From Rhodospirillaceae bacterium (GTDB taxonomy: Bacteria; Pseudomonadota; Alphaproteobacteria; UBA8366; Aestuariispiraceae): a stretch of DNA of 64,000 bases. The stretch is from the NCBI GenBank assembly GCA_002709955.1, contig PAQY01000017.1, positions 1 through 64,000 on the forward strand, given 5' to 3'. Position 1 is the first letter of the stretch. Every line of letters begins with the position of its first letter. A model generated the notes under the pieces. The model saw only the letters and a program-made list of their open reading frames with translations, had not been told where the DNA came from and did no database searches. Shown piece after piece: positions 24,899 through 34,371 of the stretch. The position numbers were made by a program, and so were the translations under genes.

Positions 24899-25714
24899 TT
24901 ACTCCGCCGCCTGGGCTGTGCGAGACGACTGATGGGCCGCGACCAGATCGTCCAGGCAGTTGTCTTCCAGGGGCGTGATCGGGGTGAAATCGCGATGGGC
25001 GATCCATTCCTTGCGCTTGAACTGGCGGATATGATTGGAAACGGCGCACAGGCTCAAATAGACGATGGTGCGGTCGAACGGGCTGATATTGGCCGGGCTG
25101 GCATGGACCAGATTGCCATGGAACATTACCACAGACCCTGCCGGGCCGACCGGGGCCTCACAGCCGCCTTCCTTTGCCAGGCGTGATACGGTTTCCCGGT
25201 CCAGTGTCCAAAGAGGATAAGAGGTGGTTTCCAGGTCATGCCCGGCTTCCAGCACACCGGCCTCATGGCTTTCCGGGATGAACAACAGCGGCCCATTGGC
25301 GGGCGTCACGTCTTCCAGGAACAGGGCGATGTTAAAGGCTCGGGGTTCGGGCATGTCATCGTCGCGCTGCCAGGTGCCGTAATCCTGATGCCATTGCCAG
25401 ACATCACCGTCAAAGGCGGCTTTGGCGTTGATCTTGTACTGATGCATATAGACCTGTTCTTCCAGGATCTGCATAACAGGTCCCAGCAGGCGCGGATGGG
25501 CGCCCAGGCGACGGTGTGCCTCGTTATACGTATGGGCGGCAAAGGCGGTGCGCGCGACACCCGTGGATTCGCGCCAGACCTCTTCCCGGTCGGTCGCATA
25601 AATGGCTTTCGCCTCGTCCAACAGAAGCGCTGCTTCTTCGCGGGAGAACAGTTCAGGCAGGAAGACGAAGCCTTTCGTCTTGAAATCGGCCAGGGCCGCT
25701 TCGCTCAATTTCAT
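24899..25714 (-). CDS. Phytanoyl-CoA dioxygenase (PhyH) family protein
   Basis: Predicted Fe(II)/2-oxoglutarate-dependent hydroxylase of 271 residues. The facial triad is visible as His109-x-Asp111 in WQWHQDYG and the distal His204 in NLVHASPANIS, with Arg215 in FDRTIVY positioned to bind 2-oxoglutarate. The HxSxxN-type ending resembles EctD-like members, but no ectoine genes are near and the substrate is unknown. I use ATG 25714 because a strong AAGGAGAGT precedes it by a short spacer; the frame is open to 25780. It is the second gene of the GntR operon, followed after 6 bp by the SAF-domain oxidoreductase. Confidence 0.85.
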   Translation of the reverse strand: MKLSEAALADFKTKGFVFLPELFSREEAALLLDEAKAIYATDREEVWRESTGVARTAFAAHTYNEAHRRLGAHPRLLGPVMQILEEQVYMHQYKINAKAAFDGDVWQWHQDYGTWQRDDDMPEPRAFNIALFLEDVTPANGPLLFIPESHEAGVLEAGHDLETTSYPLWTLDRETVSRLAKEGGCEAPVGPAGSVVMFHGNLVHASPANISPFDRTIVYLSLCAVSNHIRQFKRKEWIAHRDFTPITPLEDNCLDDLVAAHQSSRTAQAAE

Positions 25715-25766
25715 GATACTCTCCTTTTCCTCCAATGGGCCCATCCGATCTTGTGTGTCGGTGGGG

Positions 25767-26435
25767 TCAGTTTTTCTCAATCATCCACCCGATCAACTGA
25801 TCTGCGGCGTCTCGGGCATGGTGTACGGCACGGGTTTCCGCCAGAACGGCATCCCCCTGTCGAATGGCGTAGGCAATACCGGCATGCTCTTCCCAGACAG
25901 AGGCCCGGGCGGTGCGATGTTCCAGAACCGCGCGCATGACGCGGCGAATTTGACGCCACACGGCGGCAGACGCCTCCGGCAGCATGGGATTTCCTGATAA
26001 TTCATAAATCGCCTGATGAAAGGCGATATCCGCCTGAACCAGCGCGGTCGTGTCTTCTGCTTCCAGGGCCAGATAGCCCGCCTTCATTTCTGTGACCAGG
26101 GCATGGCGGCGCAGGGAGTCTGGCTGTCCCGCCGCCAATCGTGCAGCCAGCCCATCGAAGGCAGCACGCAGATCATAGACATGGCGGGTGGTTTTCGCAT
26201 CCACGGCGGTTACCTGAAAGCCGCGCTTTCCCGACGGTTCAATCAGGCCGTCGCGCTTGAGCATCGACAAGGCCTGGATAATCGGTTGGCGCGATACGTT
26301 CAGTTCTTCGGCCAGCCATTCCTGGCGCAACGGGGTGCCGGGTGCCAGATCGCCGGAACAAACGGCCTCCACCAGGCGCGCATGCACCTGATCAACCAAA
26401 CTCATCCGTTCCGCCACCGGTTCCATTCCAGACAC
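25767..26435 (-). CDS. GntR family transcriptional regulator (FCD type)
   Basis: A 222-residue regulator: winged-helix domain at about 12-75 (LVEAVCSGDLAPGTPLRQEWLAE.., NVSRQPIIQALSMLKRDGLI), then an all-helical FCD ligand-binding domain with the metal/ligand signature of this family (VYDLRAAFDGLAARLA, ADIAFHQAIYELSGNPML, EEHAGIAYAIRQGD). It is the first gene of the phyH operon. A 28-bp near-perfect palindrome lies 33 bp upstream of its start, a natural autoregulatory operator. FCD proteins generally sense small organic acids and de-repress catabolic genes; the inducer is not known here. Confidence 0.92.
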   Translation of the reverse strand: MSGMEPVAERMSLVDQVHARLVEAVCSGDLAPGTPLRQEWLAEELNVSRQPIIQALSMLKRDGLIEPSGKRGFQVTAVDAKTTRHVYDLRAAFDGLAARLAAGQPDSLRRHALVTEMKAGYLALEAEDTTALVQADIAFHQAIYELSGNPMLPEASAAVWRQIRRVMRAVLEHRTARASVWEEHAGIAYAIRQGDAVLAETRAVHHARDAADQLIGWMIEKN

Positions 26436-26467
26436 AATTCACGTCCCTTGAAAGGATGTCATCGAAT

Positions 26468-26495
26468 ATTTGTATTCTGTATACAGAGTACAAAT
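26468..26495. promoter_or_regulatory. Putative GntR operator, 28-bp palindrome
   Basis: The half-sites ATTTGTA and TACAAAT bracket a centre of CTGTATACAG; the whole 28 bp is self-complementary except for one pair. The TGTATACA core is the type of symmetric site bound by FCD-class GntR proteins. It lies 33 bp ahead of gntR, between that gene and the 12-bp minisatellite, and no second copy was found at the phyH start. I infer that it controls the gntR-phyH-oxidoreductase-SDR operon and gntR itself. Confidence 0.72.
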
Positions 26496-26532
26496 CATGC
26501 AACAAAATTCGTTGCTGCACTGCGGTCAGCGC

Positions 26533-26616
26533 GGGGTCTTGCACGGGGTCCAACACAGGGTCCAACACAGGGTCCAACACAGGGTCCAACACAGGGTCCA
26601 ACACGGGGTCGAAACC
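26533..26616. repeat. 12-bp tandem repeat (minisatellite)
   Basis: Seven 12-bp units run from 26533 to 26616. The central four are identical AGGGTCCAACAC (26557-26604), preceded by GGGGTCCAACAC and a diverged GGGGTCTTGCAC, and followed by GGGGTCGAAACC. The array sits in the intergenic region between gntR and the EI24-type gene. The period is a multiple of three, so frames stay open through it in both directions, giving artificial GSNT and VLDP repeat peptides that I do not regard as genes. Copy number may vary between strains. Confidence 0.9.
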
Positions 26617-26685
26617 GGGGTGATGTGACTGCATCTTGTAATTCCGGCAGAATCTCAATAGATATGCCGCTTATGAAAGAGGGGC

Positions 26686-27489
26686 ATGCTGTTTGATAAT
26701 ACGGCTTGGATGCAGTGCGTCCCGTTCCCCCCGCAAGTAAGGTTGATCGATCTGATGTTTAGCGCGTTTGGCAAAGCCTTGGAGCAATTGCCCGACCCCC
26801 GTTTTTTGCGGGTGGTTCTGATGGGAATTGTTGGGGCAATCGTGACGATGATCCTGTTGTGGTCCGCTGTTGGCTGGGCCTTGCAACAGGTTAATTGGAC
26901 CCAGCTCTGGCTGATCGGCGGGGCGATTGAATCCTTGGGCAATGCTGCAGATGATATTGGCTGGATATCCTTCGCGCTGGGCGCGGGGGGGCTGACCTGG
27001 CTTTTGTTCCCGGTCACCGCGGTATCCGTGATCAGCATTTTCCTGGACAATGTCTGTGAAGCCGTTGAAGCAAAGCATTACCCGCAACGCACCAATGCTC
27101 GCAGCCAGCCGATCCTGGAAGCGATCTATGGCGCGCTTAAATTTCTGGGTATCACGATCCTTTTGAACCTGATCGCCCTGCCGGTCTATCTGATCTTGCT
27201 GGTCGTCTTTGGGTCGGGGGCGTTTCTGTTTCTGTTTGTGAACGGATATCTGGTGGGGCGGGAGTTTTTTGAACTGGTGGCCGCGCGGCGTATGCCGGTT
27301 GGCCCAGCCCAGCGACTGCGCAAAGCCTATGCGACGAAATTCATTGTTTTCGGCATCCTGTCGGTCCTGTTGATGTCTATCCCAATCGTCAACTTGATTG
27401 CGCCGGTCCTGGTCGCTGCTGCTGCGGTCCATTTGTATGAATCTCTGCCCAGAAAGGCAGAGTTTGAAGCCATGACCGGTGAGGCGTAA
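26686..27489 (+). CDS. EI24/CysZ-like membrane protein
   Basis: An inner-membrane protein of up to 267 residues with about four long hydrophobic regions. It matches the EI24 domain family, which includes the sulfate permease CysZ. Family-like segments are LEQLPDPRFLRVVLMGI, FLFVNGYLVGREFFELVAARR and the C-terminal AYATKFIVFGILSVLLMSIPIVNLIAPV. No cysteine or sulfate-assimilation gene is adjacent, so I do not call it CysZ. The true start may be the Met at 26755 (MFSAFGKAL), which fits the family better than the first 23 residues. A lipoprotein candidate follows 35 bp downstream. Confidence 0.8.
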   Translation: MLFDNTAWMQCVPFPPQVRLIDLMFSAFGKALEQLPDPRFLRVVLMGIVGAIVTMILLWSAVGWALQQVNWTQLWLIGGAIESLGNAADDIGWISFALGAGGLTWLLFPVTAVSVISIFLDNVCEAVEAKHYPQRTNARSQPILEAIYGALKFLGITILLNLIALPVYLILLVVFGSGAFLFLFVNGYLVGREFFELVAARRMPVGPAQRLRKAYATKFIVFGILSVLLMSIPIVNLIAPVLVAAAAVHLYESLPRKAEFEAMTGEA

Positions 27490-27524
27490 GAAATGCCCCG
27501 CACGGTCGTAAAGGAATACTGTAA

Positions 27525-27995
27525 ATGATCACCCGCCTTCCCATTGCCGTTGCCGCCTTGCTGGCCGTGTCGGCGCTGGCTTTAAGCCCTGGCTGTCAGG
27601 TATTTGACACTTCAGGTACCAGCGCCCCGACAACGCCAACGGCACAGATTGCCATTCCAGCGGTACCCCAGGCACAGCCCGGGAACACCGCTGGCAGCCT
27701 CGCTGTTGCCCCTGTTGCCGCGCTTGAGCGGGTCAATGATGATCCGATGCAGTTTATGGGATTGAACGGGGATCTGGTGGATGGCCAATTGGGGCATCCG
27801 GATCTTGTGCGTCGTGATGGCCCGGCAGAGGTTCGCCAATTCCAGGGCGGGGCCTGCACTCTGGATCTATTCTTATATCCCCAGAATGGCACATTGGCGG
27901 TCAAACATGTGGAATTGCGCGGTGCCAGCCTGGACAATATGGCCCGGCGCACCTGTCTTGCCGAAATGATCCGGGCCAGAACCATCGCCGGATAA
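27525..27995 (+). CDS. Putative exported lipoprotein, unknown function
   Basis: 156 residues with a typical signal: Arg at residue 4, hydrophobic LPIAVAALLAVSALAL, then SPGC near residue 24, which is only an approximate lipobox. A Thr/Pro/Ala-rich linker follows, then a small folded part with MGLNGDLVDGQLGHPDLVRRDG, a Cys in GGACTLDLFLYP and a final HVELRGASLDNMARRTCLAEMIRA. Two Cys in the mature part could form a disulfide. I do not recognise a family, though the GxPxxxRRxG-type segment recalls SmpA/OmlA-like small outer-membrane lipoproteins. It probably shares a transcript with the EI24-type gene. Confidence 0.6.
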   Translation: MITRLPIAVAALLAVSALALSPGCQVFDTSGTSAPTTPTAQIAIPAVPQAQPGNTAGSLAVAPVAALERVNDDPMQFMGLNGDLVDGQLGHPDLVRRDGPAEVRQFQGGACTLDLFLYPQNGTLAVKHVELRGASLDNMARRTCLAEMIRARTIAG

Positions 27996-28043
27996 TCTGA
28001 TCCAGCGATGGTCGGGCCAGTAATGGTCTGTTCCGGTATATGA

Positions 28044-28496
28044 TCAGGACTGGCTGGCAGCCTTCTGGATCGATGCGTCCAAAGTCTCAGACTCTGTACA
28101 GCCGGTCGGGCATAGCATTTTCAACTTATCCAACTGCGCTTTAGCAGACGGCATATCTCCCTGCATCAGATACCATTCGCCCAGATATTCATGGGCACCC
28201 TTGTGGTTGGGATTGATGGTCAGGGCGCGTTCATAGGCATCCCAGGCATTGCCGCTGTCGCCGGTGTTGCGATAGCTAAAGCCCAGCATGTTCCAGGCAT
28301 CGGCATTCTGTGGATCATCCGCGACAACCTTTTTCAGGACTTCAATCGCCTCGCCATATTGACCATCCATGGCCTTTTTATAGCCCGCATCATAGGTCAT
28401 ATCAGACTCTGGGGAGGAAGAGTTGCCAAAGCCCATGGCCATGGCAGATGTTGGCAGAAAAAGCGCAATCAGCGCGATTGCCAAGAAATGTCGCAT
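28044..28496 (-). CDS. Exported TPR protein
   Basis: A 150-residue protein with a signal peptide (MRHFLAIALIALFLPTSAMA, cleavage after about residue 20) and two to three tetratricopeptide repeats: YGEAIEVLKKVVADDPQNADAWNMLGF, GNAWDAYERALTINPNHKGAHEYLGE and MPSAKAQLDKLKML. TPRs mediate protein contacts; no enzyme domain is present. Cys in the C-terminal CPTGC could form a disulfide. It stands alone on this strand, 130 bp upstream of the larger TPR gene's stop, and I cannot assign a partner. Confidence 0.75.
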   Translation of the reverse strand: MRHFLAIALIALFLPTSAMAMGFGNSSSPESDMTYDAGYKKAMDGQYGEAIEVLKKVVADDPQNADAWNMLGFSYRNTGDSGNAWDAYERALTINPNHKGAHEYLGEWYLMQGDMPSAKAQLDKLKMLCPTGCTESETLDASIQKAASQS

Positions 28497-28628
28497 TTAA
28501 AATCTCCTAGTTCACTTTGTGGCAGATGACATCATCTACCGATCAGTCCCGCCCTCAGGATATACGGTCATATGCGGGGGGGCGATCAGATTTCCAACAA
28601 TAAGTCTAAATTCTCAATCAATTTGCCG

Positions 28629-30143
28629 TCATTCACCAAGGGGATTGGTATCCAGGGCCAAATCCCCCTGGCCGTCGCGAATGGCTGTCAAGCGACGGGA
28701 TATGAATTCGAACACATCCAGATAGGTGCCGCCCCTGGGCTTTCGCAGGCATTCCAGGGTGGGATACCAGGCGCTATTGGTCGGATGCCAACCTAACCGC
28801 CAATCCCCGCCTTCTGGCAGCACCACCCAACAGGGGCGCGCTAGGGCACCTGCCAGATGTGCAATGGCGGTATTGGCCGTGATGATCAGGGCGCATTCCT
28901 GCATCACAACCGCTGTATCAATAAAGGCCCCGTCGCCTTCATCCATTTCCTCGCTGGGGTCATAGATGGGGAAGGGGACGGCATCGATTTCCCGGCGGCC
29001 TTCACCTTTTTGCAGGCTGATCAATCGAATGCCGGGGACCTGCGCCAGGGGGGCGAAATCCGCCAGGGGAATGCTGCGGCGCTGGGTGTCAAACAGGGGC
29101 TCCCCGCCATGCCAGGCAATACCGATCTTTGGTCCAGGGCCCAGACGTTCCCGCCAGGCGGCGAACAGGCTGGGGTCCGGGCGCAGATAGGGGACCTCGT
29201 CCGGGATCGTATCGGCGTCAATCTTCATCAGTCGGGGCAGGGACAACAGCGGGGCCCAGCACTCCGCCTGGGGCAGGGGATCGCCCTGGGCAATGACGTC
29301 CGATACCCAATGGCTGGCCCGCAAAATGGGAACCAGTGCCGGCGGGGCCTCCACAATCACACGACCGCCGGTAATCAACCCGGCCAATCGAAAGAATTGC
29401 AGGCATTCACTCATCCCCTGTTCACAGCGCACCAGCACTCTGCGCCCCGCCAGGGCATCACCGGTCCAGGGGGGCAGTCCGGGATTCAGGTTTGGCAAGG
29501 CACCCGTTTTCCAGCGCCAATCATATTCGCGAAAGCCTTTGGCGATCTGCCCGTCACATAACAGGGTGATGGCGTGCTGAACATGCGCCTGTGCCGCTTC
29601 CGGTCCGGGCGGTGCACAGTCAACCGCCCTGTCCAGGGTGCGCAAGGATCCCGCGATATCGCCTTCCTGACGCTGGATCTGGCCCAACAGGGTCAGTGCT
29701 GGCGCAAAGGGGGTGCGCGCGGCTGCGGCGGCCTCTAACGCCGCGCGTGCCAGCATCTTCTCCCCCCGGCGCGTCTGCAATGTCGCCAACTGGGTCAGGG
29801 GCACGGCATCACCGGGCATCAAGGCAATGGCGTTTTCCGTGATTTCTATGGCTTCGTCGATCCGATTCCAATCCGCCAGGGTCTCTGCCAGGGCGATCAT
29901 GATTTCTGGTGCGTCGGGGTGACGTTCCAACGCCGTGCGCAAAACCGCCTCTGCCTCCGCCACCCGTCCCAGGCGCCGCAAGGTCACGCCCAATTGATGC
30001 AGGGCGGGGCGATAATCCGGTTGCGCCAACAAAACAGCCCGGAACGCGACAACAGAATCCTCCAACCGCCGCCGATCCGAAGACATCGTGGCAGAAGAAA
30101 ACAATTTCAGCAGCGCCGAATTGGTCAAGGCGGAGTCAGTCAT
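28629..30143 (-). CDS. TPR protein with GT9/SPINDLY-like C-terminal domain
   Basis: 504 residues. About 1-210 are tetratricopeptide repeats (YRPALHQLGVTLRRLGRVAEAEAVLRTALE.. and others). About 225-490 resemble the glycosyltransferase-9-like domain that follows TPRs in many proteobacterial proteins: PKIGIAWHGGEPLFDTQRRSI, LISLQKGEG, and a C-terminal donor-binding-like motif ANTAIAHLAGAL followed by GGDWRLGW. In relatives I know, the motif reads DT before AHLAG; here it is NT. It may be a glycosyltransferase or a sugar-binding scaffold. It follows acetoacetyl-CoA synthetase by 81 bp. Confidence 0.68.
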   Translation of the reverse strand: MTDSALTNSALLKLFSSATMSSDRRRLEDSVVAFRAVLLAQPDYRPALHQLGVTLRRLGRVAEAEAVLRTALERHPDAPEIMIALAETLADWNRIDEAIEITENAIALMPGDAVPLTQLATLQTRRGEKMLARAALEAAAAARTPFAPALTLLGQIQRQEGDIAGSLRTLDRAVDCAPPGPEAAQAHVQHAITLLCDGQIAKGFREYDWRWKTGALPNLNPGLPPWTGDALAGRRVLVRCEQGMSECLQFFRLAGLITGGRVIVEAPPALVPILRASHWVSDVIAQGDPLPQAECWAPLLSLPRLMKIDADTIPDEVPYLRPDPSLFAAWRERLGPGPKIGIAWHGGEPLFDTQRRSIPLADFAPLAQVPGIRLISLQKGEGRREIDAVPFPIYDPSEEMDEGDGAFIDTAVVMQECALIITANTAIAHLAGALARPCWVVLPEGGDWRLGWHPTNSAWYPTLECLRKPRGGTYLDVFEFISRRLTAIRDGQGDLALDTNPLGE

Positions 30144-30223
30144 CGCTCAGACAGGTCTCACACAAGGTCATTCCCTAGTGTTAGAACAGACTCGGCCCCA
30201 GGAGAAGAGCGAACAACACCAGC

Positions 30224-32179
<1,956 letters not shown>

Positions 32180-32275
32180 TCCCTAGAACTCCCTCAATTC
32201 TTGGTTTTGTCTGCATTGGGGGATAGCACGAAGCGGAAAGGTCGCCAAGCCGCAGCAGCGTCAGTGCCTGCCGCC

Positions 32276-32496
32276 CTGGACCCCGGATCAAGTCCGGGAT
32301 GACGACACCACCCTCGTCATACCCGCGAAGGTGGGTATCCGGGGCCACAGGCACCAATTGCGTCGGCCGCTCTGGACCCCGGATCAAGTCCGGGGTGACG
32401 AAAAATTTGCACTTCTTTCGTGAGTCCTTGGTATCCAGGGCCACACGTACCAATCGCCCCTACCGCCCTAGACCCCGGATCAAGTCCGAGTTGACG
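32276..32496. repeat. 96-bp tandem composite extragenic palindrome repeat
   Basis: Three copies of a palindromic element of the form GACCCCGGATCAAGTCCGGG start at 32276, 32372 and 32468, an exact 96-bp period. Between them lies a second related element (TATCCGGGGCCACAG and TATCCAGGGCCACAC versions, with ACCCGCGAAGGTGGGT in the first). This is a type of repetitive extragenic palindrome widely seen in Alphaproteobacteria. The third copy is degenerate (CCGAG). The cluster occupies the gap between mutT and aacS, both leftward. It can form strong hairpins on either strand and may limit read-through. Confidence 0.85.
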
Positions 32497-32513
32497 ATGT
32501 TGTAGACAAGTGC

Positions 32514-32613
32514 ACCCTCACCCTGAGGAGCGCAGCGTCTCGAAGGGTGACCTTTCTGGAAGCACCGCCCTTACATCCCCTCCTTCGAGACGCGGCGTTG
32601 TCGCTCCTCAGGA
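32514..32613. repeat. Inverted pair of a second extragenic palindrome family
   Basis: A copy with CCTGAGGAGCGCAGCGTCTC and flanking CACCCT/AGGGTG lies at about 32514-32550. A second, inverted copy lies at about 32579-32613, where minus-strand CCTGAGGAGCGACAACGCC runs into CGTCTCGAAGGA. Each copy has its own dyad, and the pair could form one long stem. This is distinct from the 96-bp repeat beside it. The remaining bases of the 32180-32650 gap hold no gene I can support. Confidence 0.75.
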
Positions 32614-32650
32614 TAAGAATGGTGTTGGGGTTTTATAACGCAGCGCGTCT

Positions 32651-33100
32651 TTAAACCCAGTCGCGCAATTGGGCGATTAAGGGGATGTCGGCAGGCGGCA
32701 TGGGGTAATCGCCCAGGCGCTGGGGCCGGACCCAGGCGAGTTCCTGACCTTCGCGGCCTTGGGGGGTGCCCTGCCAGACGCGACAGACATAGAGCGGCAT
32801 CAGCAAGTGAAAGTCTTCATAGGCGTGACTGGCAAAGCCGATTGGGGCCAGGCAACTGGCCCGTGTATCAATGCCCAGTTCCTCCTGCAATTCCCGGATC
32901 AAGGCCCGTTCCGGGGTTTCGCCCGGATCGACCTTTCCGCCGGGAAATTCCCACAGGCCCGCCAGCTTTTTCCCCTCCGGGCGCTTGGACAGCAGAATGC
33001 GACCATCCTTGTCCAGCAAGGCAACCGCCACCACCAGCAGGGTTTTTACATCCCGCTGAGCCTCTGCAAGCCCACCACTGGCATCCCAACATCCGCTCAT
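32651..33100 (-). CDS. mutT: 8-oxo-dGTP diphosphatase (MutT, Nudix)
   Basis: A 149-residue Nudix hydrolase that sanitises 8-oxo-dGTP. The Nudix box is complete: G(K)VDPGETPERALIRELQEELGI, matching Gx5Ex7REUxEExGU, preceded by the MutT-like LLSKRPEGKKLAGLWEFPGG. The length fits MutT. The first 15-20 residues (MSGCWDASGGLAEAQ) are unusual, and the true start could be nearer KTLLVVAVALL; a GTG or other internal start cannot be excluded. It lies 9 bp downstream of argJ on the same strand, as often in Alphaproteobacteria. The aacS gene downstream is separated from it by the repeat cluster. Confidence 0.9.
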   Translation of the reverse strand: MSGCWDASGGLAEAQRDVKTLLVVAVALLDKDGRILLSKRPEGKKLAGLWEFPGGKVDPGETPERALIRELQEELGIDTRASCLAPIGFASHAYEDFHLLMPLYVCRVWQGTPQGREGQELAWVRPQRLGDYPMPPADIPLIAQLRDWV

Positions 33101-33109
33101 CAGAATTGG

Positions 33110-34342
33110 CTAGCTTCGGTAATCGGCATTGATGTCGATATAGGCATGGGTCAGGTCACAGGTCCAGACGCGCGCCTTGCCGCGGCCAATGCCGACATCG
33201 ACTTCGATATCAATCTCCCGGCCCTTCAGATGGGCGGTGACGGGGGCTTCATCATAATCCTGCACGCCTTCCCCCTGTTCGGCGATCACGGTGCCGCCCA
33301 TGGCAACAGTCAGGCGGTCGCGGTCGGCGCGTTCACCTGCCTTGCCAACGGCCATGACGATACGGCCCCAATTGGCGTCTTCGCCCGCAATCGCGGTCTT
33401 CACCAGCGGAGAATTGGCAATCGACAGGCCGATCTTGCGAGCGGCCGCATCGGAAGCCGCACCGGTCACATCAATGGTGACAAATTTCGATGCGCCTTCG
33501 CCATCTTTAACAACGTGATGGGCCAGTTGCGTCAGGACATCCAGCAGGGCCGCCCGGAAGCCTTTCAGCGCCTTGTCAGAGGCCTTTTTTGGCGCGGTGT
33601 TTCCAGCCTTACCGGTCGCGGCCAGCAATAGCGTATCGCTGGTCGAGGTATCGCCATCGACCGTGATGCAGTTGAAGGTCTTGTCCGTTGCCTTGCGCAA
33701 CAGCTTTTGCAGCACTGCATGGGGGATGTTCGCATCGGTGAAGACAAAAGCCAGCATGGTCGCCATATCGGGTGCGATCATCCCCGATCCTTTGGCAAAG
33801 CCAGCAATGGTGACCTCAACCCCGCCAATTTCACAGGTCGCAGAGGCGCCTTTTGGGAAAGTGTCTGTGGTCATGATGGCGCGCGCGGCGGTCGGCCAGC
33901 CCGTGGGCGTCAATCCGGCATGCAGTTTGGGTACAGCCTTTGATATCCGGTCGGTTGGCAGTTTCTGACCGATCACGCCGGTGGACGCGACCAGCACCTC
34001 TTTTTTCTTACAGCCAATGGCGGCGGCGGCGACTTCCGCCATCGCCTCGGTCCCCTCCATGCCGGCCTTGCCGGTGAAGGCATTGGCATTCCCGGCATTG
34101 ACTAGCATTCCCCGGGCGACGCCCTTTTTCAGAATCTGGGCGCACCATTCAACCGCAGAAGACCGGGTCAGCGAGGTGGTCAACACACCCGCCACCGTGG
34201 TGCCTGGATCCAGCTCTGCCATGAACAGATCCGGGCGGCCCTTATATTTCACCCCGGCAGCAATGCCCCCCAGGCGAACCCCCGCAACTTCCGGAAGGGT
34301 CGTGAAACTCTTGGGAGCAAAGGGGGATTTGGTCGTCGCCAT
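33110..34342 (-). CDS. argJ: Bifunctional glutamate N-acetyltransferase / amino-acid acetyltransferase ArgJ
   Basis: Arginine biosynthesis enzyme that recycles the acetyl group from N-acetylornithine to glutamate and, in bifunctional forms, also uses acetyl-CoA. The 410-residue precursor self-cleaves into two chains; the cleavage and nucleophile Thr195 is in KGSGMIAPDMATML. Other family marks are GNANAFTG, ASTGVIGQKLP and DGDTSTSDT. Whether it is mono- or bifunctional cannot be decided by eye. It lies between the parvulin gene (29 bp upstream) and mutT (9 bp downstream), all leftward. Confidence 0.95.
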   Translation of the reverse strand: MATTKSPFAPKSFTTLPEVAGVRLGGIAAGVKYKGRPDLFMAELDPGTTVAGVLTTSLTRSSAVEWCAQILKKGVARGMLVNAGNANAFTGKAGMEGTEAMAEVAAAAIGCKKKEVLVASTGVIGQKLPTDRISKAVPKLHAGLTPTGWPTAARAIMTTDTFPKGASATCEIGGVEVTIAGFAKGSGMIAPDMATMLAFVFTDANIPHAVLQKLLRKATDKTFNCITVDGDTSTSDTLLLAATGKAGNTAPKKASDKALKGFRAALLDVLTQLAHHVVKDGEGASKFVTIDVTGAASDAAARKIGLSIANSPLVKTAIAGEDANWGRIVMAVGKAGERADRDRLTVAMGGTVIAEQGEGVQDYDEAPVTAHLKGREIDIEVDVGIGRGKARVWTCDLTHAYIDINADYRS

Positions 34343-34371
34343 GGCAGTGCCTTTTCCTGGATGAAACGATT

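Noticed and set aside
26392-26658. Minus-strand frame with VLDP repeats, and a plus-strand frame with GSNT repeats
   Set aside because: Both arise from the 12-bp tandem repeat, which has no stop in these registers; they lack start context and cross the GntR operator.
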